NCBI GenBank assembly: GCA_012861695.1
Contig: JAAOOA010000456.1
Location: 1-64,000 of the forward strand
DNA from: Trematomus loennbergii
Taxonomy: Eukaryota > Chordata > Actinopteri > Perciformes > Nototheniidae
Direction of reading: 5' to 3'
Length of the DNA: 64,000 bases
In this document: positions 23,389 through 34,735 of the stretch, piece after piece
How positions within the stretch are numbered: the first letter of the stretch is position 1
Layout: each line of letters begins with the position of its first letter
Translations under genes and position numbers: made by a program
The notes under the pieces: model-generated
Told to the model about the DNA's origin: nothing
Seen by the model: only the letters and a program-made list of their open reading frames with translations
Database searches by the model: none

Positions 23389-24224
23389 TTCCACACTTTA
23401 TTATTACATTTAAATACAAACCAAGGAATTCATTAATTCATCATATATAATAACTATTAGTCTCAGCTCTAGTCAAATAAATGAAGGAATTGTTGACCTT
23501 TTTAGACGTTGTGAAATTAGTTTCTCATGTAAATTTGCAGAACTCTGGGTTTTTGTTTTTGTTGCTTAACAGATTATAGAAATCTGACGCACAGTATATT
23601 GAACCCTGTGTGCTCTCCTTTGTTTGGTAACCTGCTCACGCTGTAAATACAAAGGGCAAAGGTCAAATGTGTCCCTGCACTTCATAACGTTGTGATAACA
23701 CGGTTATAAAGTGGTGCAACTCTTACGTTTCCGTTCAGTATCTGCAGCCGTGTGAGGGTTCAGTTATTGGTTTGCAGCAGCGTTGAGTAAGATCTCAGGA
23801 ATGTAAGCTTGTTTCGATTTAAGGAGCGTGACGCTTATCGGCTCGCTGCAGAGGGAAGTGTAGAGGGTGGAGAGGATTTCCACTTCTCATTAGTAATTAT
23901 AGAGGCAGAGGGCGAAATGGTGACATCAGCTGTGCAGATTGTATCAGGGTTAGAGAGGTTATTATGGCTATGAGGAACTCTATCTCTGCTCAGTCACTCA
24001 AGAGGGATAGTTTGAATGGTTTGTGGCGTTGTATGAAGTACATGTCCAGTCTTTATGATGGAAACAGGTGAACAAGCTTAGAATAGGCAAATTAAAACAC
24101 TATATTTAGAATATTTCACAGCCTTACCTTGCTTAAAGACAGGTGGGGAACTGGAGCTGTTATAAATGCCTTTTTACAAATCCACCAGACTCCATTAACA
24201 CAATCGGTTATTTTACCTGACAGA

Positions 24225-24505
24225 TCACAAGTATATTTAAGTATTTTTGGAACTAGTATTTTTGGAATTTACGGTATTTTTGGAACTTTAAGTATATTTG
24301 GAACTTTAAGTATTTTTGGAACTTTAAGTATTTTTGGAATTTACGGTATTTTTGGACTTTAAGTATATTTGGATCTTTAAGTATATTTGGAACTTTAAGT
24401 ATTTTTGGAATTTACGGTATATTTGGAACTTTAAGTATATTTGGAACTTTAAGTATTTTTGGAATTTACGGTATTTTTGGAACTTTAAGTATTTTTGGAT
24501 CTTTG
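24225..24505. repeat. 18-bp tandem repeat, about 15 copies
   Basis: Unit AACTTTAAGTATTTTTGG, with TATATTTGG and ATTTACGGTATTTTTGG variants. Confidence 0.92.
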
Positions 24506-25391
24506 GACCCTTTCCACTTGGAGTTCTAACCGGTTACCTTGGCGACACACTTCACCTCACATTTCCTATATACAGTATTGATTGTCCTTCCTCCTTATCT
24601 TCCAACCATTTGGACGCAAACTTGCATTTCCCCATAACGATGTTGCTTAGCAACCGGCGTAAACGGACCTTCGCGCGCTATCAAGCAGTGAGCGTGCGAT
24701 GTCCTGTTCAGATGACGTCAAACCCAACGGGATACCATAAATAAACTACACAAATCACACTACACACCTACGCAATGATTACATTCAGGCAGACTGTAGA
24801 ATACAACCTCTTTGGACATTCATATACTTATTGAAGACAAGCTACAAAATGTAATACCTTGGAAATGCCCTTTAATACTTTTTAAGACCCCTTGTCTAAC
24901 CTCTGCCTTGATAAGGTTAGTTTTCTTGTGTTATTGTGGGACTTTGGTGGATATGATCAAACGGTTTAAAACACCCAGATCACAAATAACACAAAGAAAC
25001 CAGAGCAGAACTTATGTGATATAGGAGGTACAATTACAGTTTTTTCAGTGGAGTTTGGTGGCTTTGAAGATTCTTAAAGCGCTGTCTGACAGCAAGGAAC
25101 TCTAAATGTTTGTGGGGTTTGTATGAGGATTTTATCCAGAGTCAGAGCATTACCTGCAGGAGATGCAGTTTGGAGAAACAGGAGTATCAGCAGAAGCTAA
25201 GCAATGTCCTTAAAGAGAATCAATATCAAGGCAAGGCCAAATTCAGAGTGCTTTACAAAACCATTAGAAGCATTAAGACCTAGTGCAAGAGAAATACATT
25301 TAAATACAGTTAAAACAGTCATAAAACTATGCACATTTTAAACTGTTTTAATCATTTCAAGTGCATGTTGTATTTGGAATATTTTCATTGC

Positions 25392-25656
25392 TTAAAGGTG
25401 GGGTATGTAATTTATTTCAGAAACACTTCTTGTTATATTCCATGGAATGCTCTTAACATCCCGATAGCAATGAACGATAGCCTGTCAGCCTTCCATCGGG
25501 GCACACACTTATCTCGTGCCCTCATTGGTCATGTGTGTGTTCGTGTGTGTTGGAGGAGGGGCTCTGTGAGGAAGTGGCAGATTTTTTCCGGTTGTGTATT
25601 TTCAAATTCTAGCGATCTCGAGCTGGTTTCTCCAAAATTACATACCCCACCTTTAA
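25392..25656. mobile_element. MITE, 265 bp, perfect ~22-bp inverted termini
   Basis: Ends TTAAAGGTGGGGTATGTAAT and the inverted match at the right, both bounded by TTAA. No coding content. A second, reversed copy at 30,232-31,014 carries a nested insertion. Confidence 0.88.
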
Positions 25657-26935
25657 CTTTGCGGTCAAACATCCCATTGACAAACAGTATTTTTACCTCC
25701 TCACTTAACACAGGAGCTTCTGGTCTCCAATTGCCTCATTAGGTTAGTTTTTATTTGTTATTGTATGACGTTGGCGAGCCTTTTACGGCCGAAACTGAAG
25801 CTGTTACATAGCCTCTCTTTAAAGCCACCAGACTCCATTGACAGAAACAGTCATTTTACTTTGCAAAACACAGGTGATGCTTGTCTACCTATGCATTGAT
25901 TATGTTATTTTCCTCGTGTTATTGTGTCACTTTGGTGAATCCGAACTAACCGTTTAAAGCACCAAAGTCACACAATGACACAAAGAAACCAACCGATCCA
26001 TGCAGTGGTAAATAAGCAACCAATGTGATATGCAGGGTTAAAATACTAATATTCTCAATGGAGTCTGGTGACTTTAAAGAGGGCATAAATAAGGCTTCGG
26101 TACCTAGTCTTAAAGGGCTGTCTTTATCCTCTCTTCAGGATCATTTTAAGAGTCTAAAGTCCTTATCCACAGTCAGAGTATTACTTACAGTAGATGTCAT
26201 TATGTGTCCTGTAATGTTAATATAGTGTTTTTGTCAATGGAGTTTGGTGCCTGTTGTAAAGCTGTGAAATTGTTCTAATTTAGTGTCCAAATAACTGATG
26301 TTGAGGTTTTTTTAGTACCTAAAATACATGTAGCTACTTCCCTGCTGTGTGTTTCCTGAACCTAAAGTGTTCTGCTTGAAGGTTAAAGTGTGTGTTGTTG
26401 GAGTGTGTTATCTGCTGTGTGTTTACCAAGGTGTGGTGCTCCATGGTTCATATTTCCTGGAGCCCCTTCCCCTCTCTGCAATCTGCTTATTTTAATCAGC
26501 AGGCAGACGTCATGGGCTTTTTCTAGATGAATGTCATATTTATAATGGTGTGTGTGTTCTGCTAATAGAGATAATAAGCAGCAGCAGGAGGAGGAGAGAA
26601 GTCGTTTAGGATCAAATTACTGAAATATGATTCCTCCTCGGATTAGATTAACATCCCTAGCAGAGAAGAGGCCTGAGTTTGAGATGGTTTGTTTACATAT
26701 AAGAGGTAAAGAAAGCCAAATGATAGGTACTTTATAGGTTGACAGATCGTATAACTTGCAAGGTACAAACATTTTTCAACTAAACAAATATTGAGCTCTA
26801 ACAAACCTGCAGTTTAAGAGGTTCTATAGAGGTTGGCATTATTATTTAATTTGCTTGTTAGGTTTTATTACCAAAGTCTGTTTCAACACCCTGGGACTGA
26901 AACGATTAGTTGATTAGTTTTTTATTATAGCTACT

Positions 26936-27912
26936 TTAAAGAGTCCTCTCCAGCTGATGTTCAGGTGTATATCAGTATGTAGTGTCTCGACTTTAAAGAG
27001 TCCTCTCCAGCTGATGTTCAGGTGTATATCAGTATGTAGTGTCTCGACTTTAAAGAGTCCTCTCCTGCTGATGTTCAGGTGTATATCAGTATGTAGTGTC
27101 TCTACTTTAAAGAGTCCTCTCCTGCTGATGTTCAGGTGTATATCAGTATGTAGTGTCTCTACTTTAAAGAGTCCTCTCCTGCTGATGTTCAGGTGTATAT
27201 CAGTATGTAGTGTCTCTACTTTAAAGAGTCCTCTCCGCTGATGTTCAGGTGTATATCAGTATGTATGTCTCTACTTTAAAGAGTCCTCTCCTGCTGATGT
27301 TCAGGTGGATATCAGTATGTAGTGTCTCTACTTTAAAGAGTCCTCTCCTGCTGATGTTCAGGTGTATATCAGTATGTAGTGTCTCTACTTTAAAGAGTCC
27401 TCTCCTGCTGATGTTCAGGTGTATATCAGTATGTAGTGTCTACTTTAAAGAGTCCTCTCCTGCTGATGTTCAGGTGTATATCAGCATGTAGTGTCTCTAC
27501 TTTAAAGAGTCCTCTCCTGCTGATGTTCAGGTGTATATCAGTATGTAGTGTCTCTACTTTAAAGAGTCCTCTCCTGCTGATGTTCAGGTGTGTATCAGTA
27601 TGTAGAGTCTCTACTTTAAAGAGTCATCTCCTGCTGATGTTCAGGTGTATATCAGTATGTAGTGTCTCTACTTTAAAGAGTCCTCTCCTGCTGGTGTCCA
27701 GGTGTATATCAGTATGTAGTGTCTCTACTTTAAAGAGTCCTCTCCTGCTGATGTTCAGGTGTATATCAGTATGTAGTGTCTCTACTTTAAAGAGTCCTCT
27801 CCTGCTGATGTTCAGGTGTATATCAGTATGTAGTGTCTCTACTTTAAAGAGTCCTCTCCTGCTGATGTTCAGGTGTATCAGTATGTAGTGTCTCTACTTT
27901 AAAGAGTCCTCT
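26936..27912 (+). repeat. 57-bp minisatellite, locus 2 (about 17 copies)
   Basis: Same unit as locus 1 but opposite orientation. Several units carry 1-3 base deletions or substitutions, so this array is more diverged. It ends 50 bp from the donor side of plpp1 exon 3. Confidence 0.97.
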
Positions 27913-27961
27913 GAGTAAATAAGTGAATAAAACATGAAAAATGCTGAGGGACAGTACACAC

Positions 27962-28238
27962 CTGCCCTGGTTGACCATCTTGGCGTCCCCTTGGCAGGTG
28001 AACGTCTCGATGTAAACGCCCGCTGAGCAGTTGATGGAGTTCCAGTCTGGTCTGCAGACATCGAGGAAGTGCGGCCTGAGGCGACCGATGGAGTATTTGG
28101 CGATGTCCGTCAAGACTGGCTCATAGCGGCGCCGAAGGAAGGTACCGACGGCTTTGTAAACACACGACACGTAGCTGCCGTAGAAGACTTGGACTTGAGG
28201 CGCTCCAGATAAACTAGAAGACACTCGCCAATAACCAT
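27962..28238 (-). CDS. plpp1: plpp1 exon 3 (phosphatase motif C1), three frame breaks
   Basis: Follows CTCTTACAG and ends before GTGTGTA. It encodes MVIGECLLVYLERLKSK, then FYGSYVSCVYKAVGTFL, FGAAMSQS and LTDIAKYSIGRLRPHFLDVC, then PDWNSINCS. KYSIGRLRP is motif C1 (KxxxxxxRP), which binds the phosphate. Consecutive conserved blocks lie in alternating frames. Compared with the family, bases are missing near 28,186 (one), 28,137 (two) and 28,112 (one), so the exon is 277 nt where about 281 is expected. The conserved amino-acid content suggests either recent decay or consensus errors. Confidence 0.88.
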
Positions 28239-28520
28239 CTGTAAGAGGGGGGGGGTCAGGGTTAGAGGATTGTACAGAAATATTAAAAAAGTCAACAAGA
28301 AAGCCTGAAACATTCCCTCATTTCATCTCCACTTACTCAGTCTGAAATAAAGATTTAAAAAGGTCAAAGACAATCAGAATCTAACACCAATTTTATTCGA
28401 AATTGATCGATACCGCTCTCCTGTTGCTACGCTAGCACCTGCAGCTAGTTAGCTTAGCATAAAGACTGATAAGTATAGGTAAACAAACTAGAACGTGCTG
28501 AATAGTGAGATGTGAAAGGT

Positions 28521-28718
28521 AAGGCTGCACAAATATGATTTTTTAAAGTCAATGCGATGTCAACTTGCAAGTAAACACATGTGTTCTACTGAAAGAGAAC
28601 TTAGCTTAGCATAGATACTAGCATCCAGAAATATAGGTTTGCTTAAAAAGGTACTGCTGAACAATATTTAGCTTTTATTTTTATAATTATCACATTATCA
28701 TGTGCATCGTGCAGCCTT
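28521..28718. mobile_element. Small MITE-like element (GGCTGCAC termini)
   Basis: AAGGCTGCACAAATATG at the left and, inverted, TAAGGCTGCACGATGC at the right. Related in its termini to the hAT-type MITE at 8217. Confidence 0.6.
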
Positions 28719-29048
28719 ATATATATACAGTATTTTTTCATTTTTGAGGCAGAGGCTACCTGTTTGCCCTTATTCACAGACAGTCATTATGCTAAGCTAA
28801 GCTAATCAGCTTTTATTGTAACTTCATATTTAAGGCACACATAAGAAAGTGGTATCGATCTTAAGCTCAGAAACACAGCAAAGGGTTAAATCACAAACAA
28901 TTTGAACTATTCGTTTAGTTTTTAGAACATAACGAGGATTACACATCTGATAGTAAATTGTGTTGGAATATGAAAGCAGGAGGAGGATGTCCATTTAAAT
29001 AAATAAGCACTTTCAACTTGATAGACGTCATAGTAAGACGTTTTTAAA

Positions 29049-29129
29049 CCTGTGTGTGTGGTGTGTGTGTGTGTGTTGTGTGTGTGTGTGTGTGTGTGGT
29101 GTGTGTGTGTGTGTGTGTGTGGTGTGTGT

Positions 29130-29171
<42 letters not shown>
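29049..29171. repeat. GT microsatellite with GTGGTGT interruptions
   Basis: About 60 GT dinucleotides in plpp1 intron 2. Confidence 0.95.
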
Positions 29172-29175
<4 letters not shown>

Positions 29176-30231
29176 GAATGATGACTCAGATTCCTGTCGT
29201 GGTTCAAAAGAACGAGTTTGTTTCGTTACGCTGCCAACAGAAAACAGCCGGAGGGTTTTCTGGATATTCATTCGAACAGAAATAGAAACTCTGCCTCGAA
29301 GCTCCTGTATCTCTAAAATCGTCAAATTAAAAGGGTGTCAATAAGTTTAAAATTGTCTGTTTGTCACTGAGCTGCTTCACTTTACCTTACTTTAATATGT
29401 TGTGTACATTATTGAATGGAAGCTTGTTTTCATTCATATTTAGAGATAAAACCTGCAAGGAAAGTTTTTGGTGAATAAAAAAAATAGATAATAATTATAT
29501 AAAATAAATAAATATATAACTTTAAAATAAATGATTGAATACATAATTAATTAATTAATTAAAAGGCTTAAAAGGAGCAATATAAAAAGAAAAAAGCTGG
29601 ATATTCTCTGGTATTAATGTGTTTTTTTAACACTTGTATGTTCTTATAAATATATGACTTTGAGAGAATTTATGAATTTTTCTTTTACATTTGTGTTTTT
29701 TTTTTTTACTCATATGCACCGCTTATCGACTATTTCTATCTTGTCTTTGCTCCTTAATTGTATGGTAGAAATATTGTTCTGTGCAATGGTCCTAAGTTAT
29801 GAAAGTAAAGGGATATTTTCACTCTAACTGCTGAGCCTGTCTTTAAGTGCTTTCACATTTTTATAATTCCTGACAAAGGTTACGTCTGCTTTCTTCTGAG
29901 GAGTTTCACATCTGTCTCTCTCTGCAGACTTTCCTGCAGCAGCTGCAGAGAGAGTTAAGGTCGCCTCTCTGTTTCCTCTGGCAGCGTTAAAGAGTTTGGA
30001 AAACATTGAATGCATCACGCAGTTAGTAGATTAGCTCACGGGGTTAATTAGGGGTGGATTACGCATGCAATAAGGAGCAGGCATACATTATTACGTTGGA
30101 TGCACGAGATATATATATATATATATGGAAATGGTTAATTTAAAAGGATTTAATATGAGAGAAAAGGCTTATTTTGGTTTTGAAAGTGTAGCATCTACTC
30201 ATGTGGTTACAGGAAGTGGTGTGTGCACCCG

Positions 30232-31014
30232 TTAAAAGGTGGGGTAGGTAATTTGGAGAAACCAGCTCGAGTGCGCTCGAATGTGAAAATACACAGGGTG
30301 TTTCTCAATCGCCAGTAAAGCTGCTTCAGAGCCACTATTTCAAGCATACTACGTCATCGAGTGCCGCCGAAGTACTGTTCCAATCTCCAGCATACTTGGA
30401 AATCTACCGAGCCCGGCGTACTCCGTTTGGAGAAATATCGAGGCTGCACATGAGTAGACTCCACGCTCTTAAAATCCCCACAATGCTTTGCGCACGGACC
30501 AATTTCCCCAAATCTGTGGCGGAAGATGTAAGAGGCGGGGCCTATCATATGACGCACACCTGCACACTTGCTAGCGTGTTCCACTCTTCGTTTTTCCGAA
30601 TGCCAGGAAGTATTCTTGACTCGCTTCTGAAGCAAGATGCTCGGCAGACATGTGCTACCAAGCAAGCGTACTCGCGATTGAGAAACACCCACAGCCGGAA
30701 AAAATCTGCCACTTCCTTACAGAGCCCCTCCTCCAACACACACGAACGCGCACATGACCAATGAGGGCACGAGATAAGTTTGTGCACAGATGGAAGGCTG
30801 ACAGGCAGGTAGGCCATCCAGTTATTTTAGCTCAGGCTCAGATGATTGGTCGTGCTTTTTACAGTACTACGGCTTCCACAGATGATATTTCTTTATGGAT
30901 TTTTTGTCAAAGCACTTCAGATATTCATTGCTATCGGGATGTTAAGAGCATTCCATGGAATATAACAAAAAGTGTATCTCGAGCCGGTTTCTCAAACTTA
31001 CCTACCCCACTTTT
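30232..31014. mobile_element. MITE copy 2 (GGTGGGGTA family) carrying a nested insertion
   Basis: Ends TTAAAAGGTGGGGTAGGTAA and, inverted, AAAAGTGGGGTAGGTAAGTT. The sequence is the reverse complement of 25,392-25,656, but longer at the right and split at 30,296 by another element. The shared stretches include GGAAAAAATCTGCCACTTCC and ACCAATGAGGGCACGAGATA. Confidence 0.82.
30296..30690. mobile_element. Nested MITE, 17-bp perfect termini, 3-bp target duplication
   Basis: 395-bp element GGGTGTTTCTCAATCGC ... GCGATTGAGAAACACCC (perfect 17-bp inverted repeat). It is flanked by ACA on both sides where the uninterrupted relative at 25.4 kb has ACA once. A 3-bp duplication suggests the PIF/Harbinger superfamily, though the usual TWA target is not met. 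Confidence 0.85.
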
Positions 31015-31354
31015 GATGTATTGTGCTTCACTAGAAAACACTAAATAAATATTCGAAGATCTAATATGTCTTAGCCTTTTGTTATTTTTTCATACTTTTG
31101 CATACATACATGGAGGTTTAATGAGTGAAAGCTGACTAATATGTGCAGAAACTAAAGGTTAGAAACGATCAGGGGACGAGGTAATTAGCTTTAATGAATC
31201 GTGCATCCTTTAAGATGACAGAATAATGTATTCAGAACCTGCAGTACCATGCATTTAGAGAAACATGAGAAGGGTAGAGGTGGACGAAAGCCAGGCAGAA
31301 ATCAAAAGAGGACCACAAGAGTTAGCAGAACACAAACAAACCAGATGCACTTAC

Positions 31355-31506
31355 AGTGAGCACCGTGACGGGAATCATGACACCTCCTAACAACTGATAG
31401 GAAATGGTGTCTTCTTTAAGAGGGAACTTGATCGAATCATCGTTACAGAAAAAGCCTCGGCGGAAAGGATTGTGAGTCACCGTGAATATAACAAACGGGA
31501 GTCCAG
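31355..31506 (-). CDS. plpp1: plpp1 alternative exon 2 (version b)
   Basis: Follows TCTGCTAG and ends before GTAAGTG, 152 nt. It encodes (A)[20 protein letters not shown], then [20 protein letters not shown] and [10 protein letters not shown]. It corresponds to the human PLPP1 form with KYPYKEDTIPYALLGG. It joins exon 1 (phase 1) and exon 3 (phase 0) correctly. RRGFFCxD is the conserved luminal loop region after the first membrane segment. Confidence 0.94.
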
Positions 31507-31854
31507 CTAGCAGAGAAAGCAGTGAGACAAAAGAAAAACAAAATATACAGGTTACAAAAAAATGTGTCACTGCTGGACCATCTTTTTCCCATGATGCAAC
31601 AGTGTGCAAAATCTGCAGTGATGTTAGCGGGAACGTCGCCAACTATCAGGACGCAAATATTAGTGGTTAAAGTTGGCACGGAAAAAAAGGACTGGTTATG
31701 TTAAGAGACAAGTTAAGAGAAAAACATTAGAGCAGAGATGAGACAAAAAAAACGTGAAAAGAAAATAGTTTGTTGTTAATTTTCTCTCCAAGAAAGTGAC
31801 ACTGGATGGTTCTTCCTTATCTCTCTTCTCTTAAAAACTGACCTTATTCTTCAT

Positions 31855-33160
31855 ATCAGTATGTAGTGTCTCTACTTTAAAGAGTCCTCTCCTGATGATG
31901 TTCAGGTGTATATCAGTATTTAGTGTCTCTACTTTAAAGAGTCCTCTCCTGCTGATGTTCAGGTGTATATCAGTATGTAGTGTCTCTACTTTAAAGAGTC
32001 CTCTCCTGATGATGTTCAGGTGTATATCAGTATGTAGTGTCTCTACTTTAAAGAGTCCTCTCCTGATGATGTTCAGGTGTATATCAGTATGTAGTGTCTC
32101 TACTTTAAAGAGTCCTCTCCTGCTGATGTTCAGGTGTATATCAGTATGTAGTGTCTCTACTTTAAAGAGTCCTGTCCTGCTGATGTCCAGGTGTATATCA
32201 GTATGTAGTGTCTCTACTTTAAAGAGTCCTCTCCTGCTGATGTTCAGGTGTATATCAGTATGTAGTGTCTCTACTTTAAAGAGTCCTCTCCTGCTGATGT
32301 TCAGGTGTATATCAGTATGTAGTGTCTCTACTTTAAAGAGTCCTCTCCTGCTGATGTTCAGGTGTATATCAGTATGTAGTGTCTCTACTTTAAAGAGTCC
32401 TCTCCTGCTGATGTTCAGGTGTATATCAGTATGTAGTGTCTCTACTTTAAAGAGTCCTCTCCTGCTGATGTTCAGGTGTATATCAGTATGTAGTGTCTCT
32501 ACTTTAAAGAGTCCTCACCTGCTGATGTTCAGGTGTATATCAGTATGTAGTGTCTCTACTTTAAAGAGTCCTCACCTGCTGATGTTCAGGTGTATATCAG
32601 TATGTAGTGTCTCTACTTTAAAGAGTCCTCTCCTGCTGATGTTCAGGTGTATATCAGTATGTAGTGTCTCTACTTTAAAGAGTCCTCTCCTGCTGATGTT
32701 CAGGTGTATATCAGTATGTAGTGTCTCTACTTTAAAGAGTCCTCACCTGCTGATGTTCAGGTGTATATCAGTATGTAGTGTCTCTACTTTAAAGAGTCCT
32801 CACCTGCTGATGTTCAGGTGTATATCAGTATGTAGTGTCTCTACTTTAAAGAGTCCTCTCCTGCTGATGTTCAGGTGTATATCAGTATGTAGTGTCTCTA
32901 CTTTAAAGAGTCCTCTCCTGCTGATGTTCAGGTGTATATCAGTATGTAGTGTCTCTACTTTAAAGAGTCCTCACCTGCTGATGTTCAGGTGTATATCAGT
33001 ATGTAGTGTCTCTACTTTAAAGAGTCCTCACCTGCTGATGTTCAGGTGTATATCAGTATGTAGTGTCTCTACTTTAAAGAGTCCTCTCCTGCTGATGTTC
33101 AGGTGTATATCAGTATGTAGTGTCTCTACTTTAAAGAGTCCTCTCCTGCTGATGTTCAGT
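31855..33160 (+). repeat. 57-bp minisatellite, locus 3 (about 23 copies) with 228-bp higher-order repeat
   Basis: Same unit and orientation as locus 2. Units carrying TCCTCACCTG instead of TCCTCTCCTG occur in adjacent pairs at about 32,514/32,571, 32,742/32,799 and 32,970/33,027, that is every four units (228 bp). The + strand stays open for over 400 codons only because 57 is divisible by 3. Confidence 0.97.
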
Positions 33161-33262
33161 ATGTACTTTTCTCTTCCCTTTTTTAAAGTATTTCCCATTT
33201 GTATACCAATAGATTCTGGCCCTATGACTGAGGTTGTGAGACTCAAAGTAATGTGTTGAGGG

Positions 33263-33265
<3 letters not shown>

Positions 33266-33351
<86 letters not shown>
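33266..33351. repeat. GT microsatellite
   Basis: About 43 uninterrupted GT dinucleotides, 105 bp past the end of the 57-bp array. Confidence 0.97.
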
Positions 33352-33352
<1 letters not shown>

Positions 33353-34089
33353 CAAGTGGACATCCTCCTTTGCCTTCAGCTGTTCCAACACACCCTTCAG
33401 AGCCTCTTTGAAGGTCACCAGCTTCACACTGACATGACAAACAGAGCTAAATAAAACCTACTGTTCATTTCTGCGTTCAAAACCAAGGAACTGAGTCATT
33501 CTTATCTCACAGGGAACTGAACACATCCTGCATTACACTTTTTATTTTATTTCGTTATTTCGCAAGTTGACTCGCCATCGCAGGAAGTCTAGTTAAAAAA
33601 AAAAAATGGAAAGAAAGTGGTTGCTTCACACGTGGAAGGGACGATATGTATAAAATATATAGGATTTAAATCGGGGCAAAAATCCAAAATATAGTCACGA
33701 TGCCCATAAACTACATGTCCCACAATGCATCTCATTTTGTGACATGCACACTGAAGATACTTGCAATTATTTGCCCTAGACATCTGCTTTCAGTCGTAGT
33801 TAATTATGAAGTTATTACCCTATCCGATAATAATCCAATGCAGAGGCAATAATGTAATATAATATATTATTTTATATATTTAAATATGTATATTTATATA
33901 GTCTTAAAGTTACACCAGAGTGCAACCATAAAACTAATGTGGCCCGCGATGAAATTTAGTTGGACACCCCTGATGTAAACTGTTCATATCGTCCCCTTGT
34001 GTATGAGCTCATAGACCACCTCAAAGTGCAAATGTTTCTCCATCTGCGATGAACGAGCCAACTTGAGTCATTGAACGCCTCCTACTTAC

Positions 34090-34244
34090 GCAGCTAATGG
34101 GCAGCGTGAGGCCCACGGTGTAGAGCACGGTGGACGTGACCGTGCTCGAATGGAACGGGTATCTGAGGCTGTCGTCGGTACAGAAAAAGCCCCTCTGGTA
34201 GGGGACCACTTTACCCAGGTTAAAGGCCGCCAGAGGCAGACCCC
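34090..34244 (-). CDS. plpp1: plpp1 alternative exon 2 (version a)
   Basis: Follows GCTCCACAG and ends before GTAAGT, 155 nt. It encodes GLPLAAFNLGKVVPYQRGFF and then CTDDSLRYPFHSSTVTSTVL YTVGLTLPISC. This is the counterpart of the human PLPP1 form with YPYHDSTVTSTVLILVGVGLPIS. It has the same phases as version b but is three bases longer, so the two are mutually exclusive (using both would break the frame: 152+155 is not a multiple of 3). Confidence 0.94.
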
Positions 34245-34384
34245 CTGTGGAGCGAGACATCGGGAGCAGTTAGACACAGAGAGAGGGAGACAAAAAGAGG
34301 AGAGGGTTCCATCATCGGTGTCCAAACCTGTCAGATAGAAGTTTATGATGTTAGAGGATCACAGAGTTCACTGACGCCATCTTT

Positions 34385-34735
34385 GTAACATTATAGCTTT
34401 AGTTACTTCACAGATGTGGATGAATGATGTGAAATATAATCAAGTGTTAAATCAGACTTTAGTTCCACCTGGAGTAAATTCACAAGCTACCCTGCAGTAT
34501 ACAAAGTCATTCAAACTAGCTGCACCTTTACCAGCTTTGAGAACACTTTCATGATCAATCATTATAAAACATATCATATATATTATTCTGAAATGGACCA
34601 ATCTGCACAATGACTACTTTTACTGTCGCTACTTTAACTATATTTTGATGATAATACTTTTCTACTTTTACTTGAGGAACATTTTGAATGCAGGACTTTT
34701 ACTGTAACAGAGTATTCCTACACTCTGGTACTTCT
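34385..34735 (+). mobile_element. Non-autonomous transposon body with array-bearing end, copy 1
   Basis: TTTAGTTACTTCACAGATGT ... ATATTATTCTGAAATGGACC ... GAATGCAGGACTTTTACTGT and CAGAGTATTCCTACACTCTG, directly followed by the 33-bp array. The same body is at 38,496 and 62,880. A collapsed copy with one array unit is at 52,085. No transposase. I recognise it as a widespread fish repeat but cannot name its family. Confidence 0.75.

Noticed and set aside
24334..24744. 136-codon Tyr/Phe/Trp-rich frame
   Set aside because: Produced by the 18-bp tandem repeat; 18 is divisible by three, so the frame stays open by chance.
31895..33259. 454-codon open frame on the + strand
   Set aside because: It is the 57-bp minisatellite read in a frame divisible by three (a repeated 19-residue unit). 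The other two arrays give similar frames, and the opposite strand is also open. No coding signal beyond periodicity.
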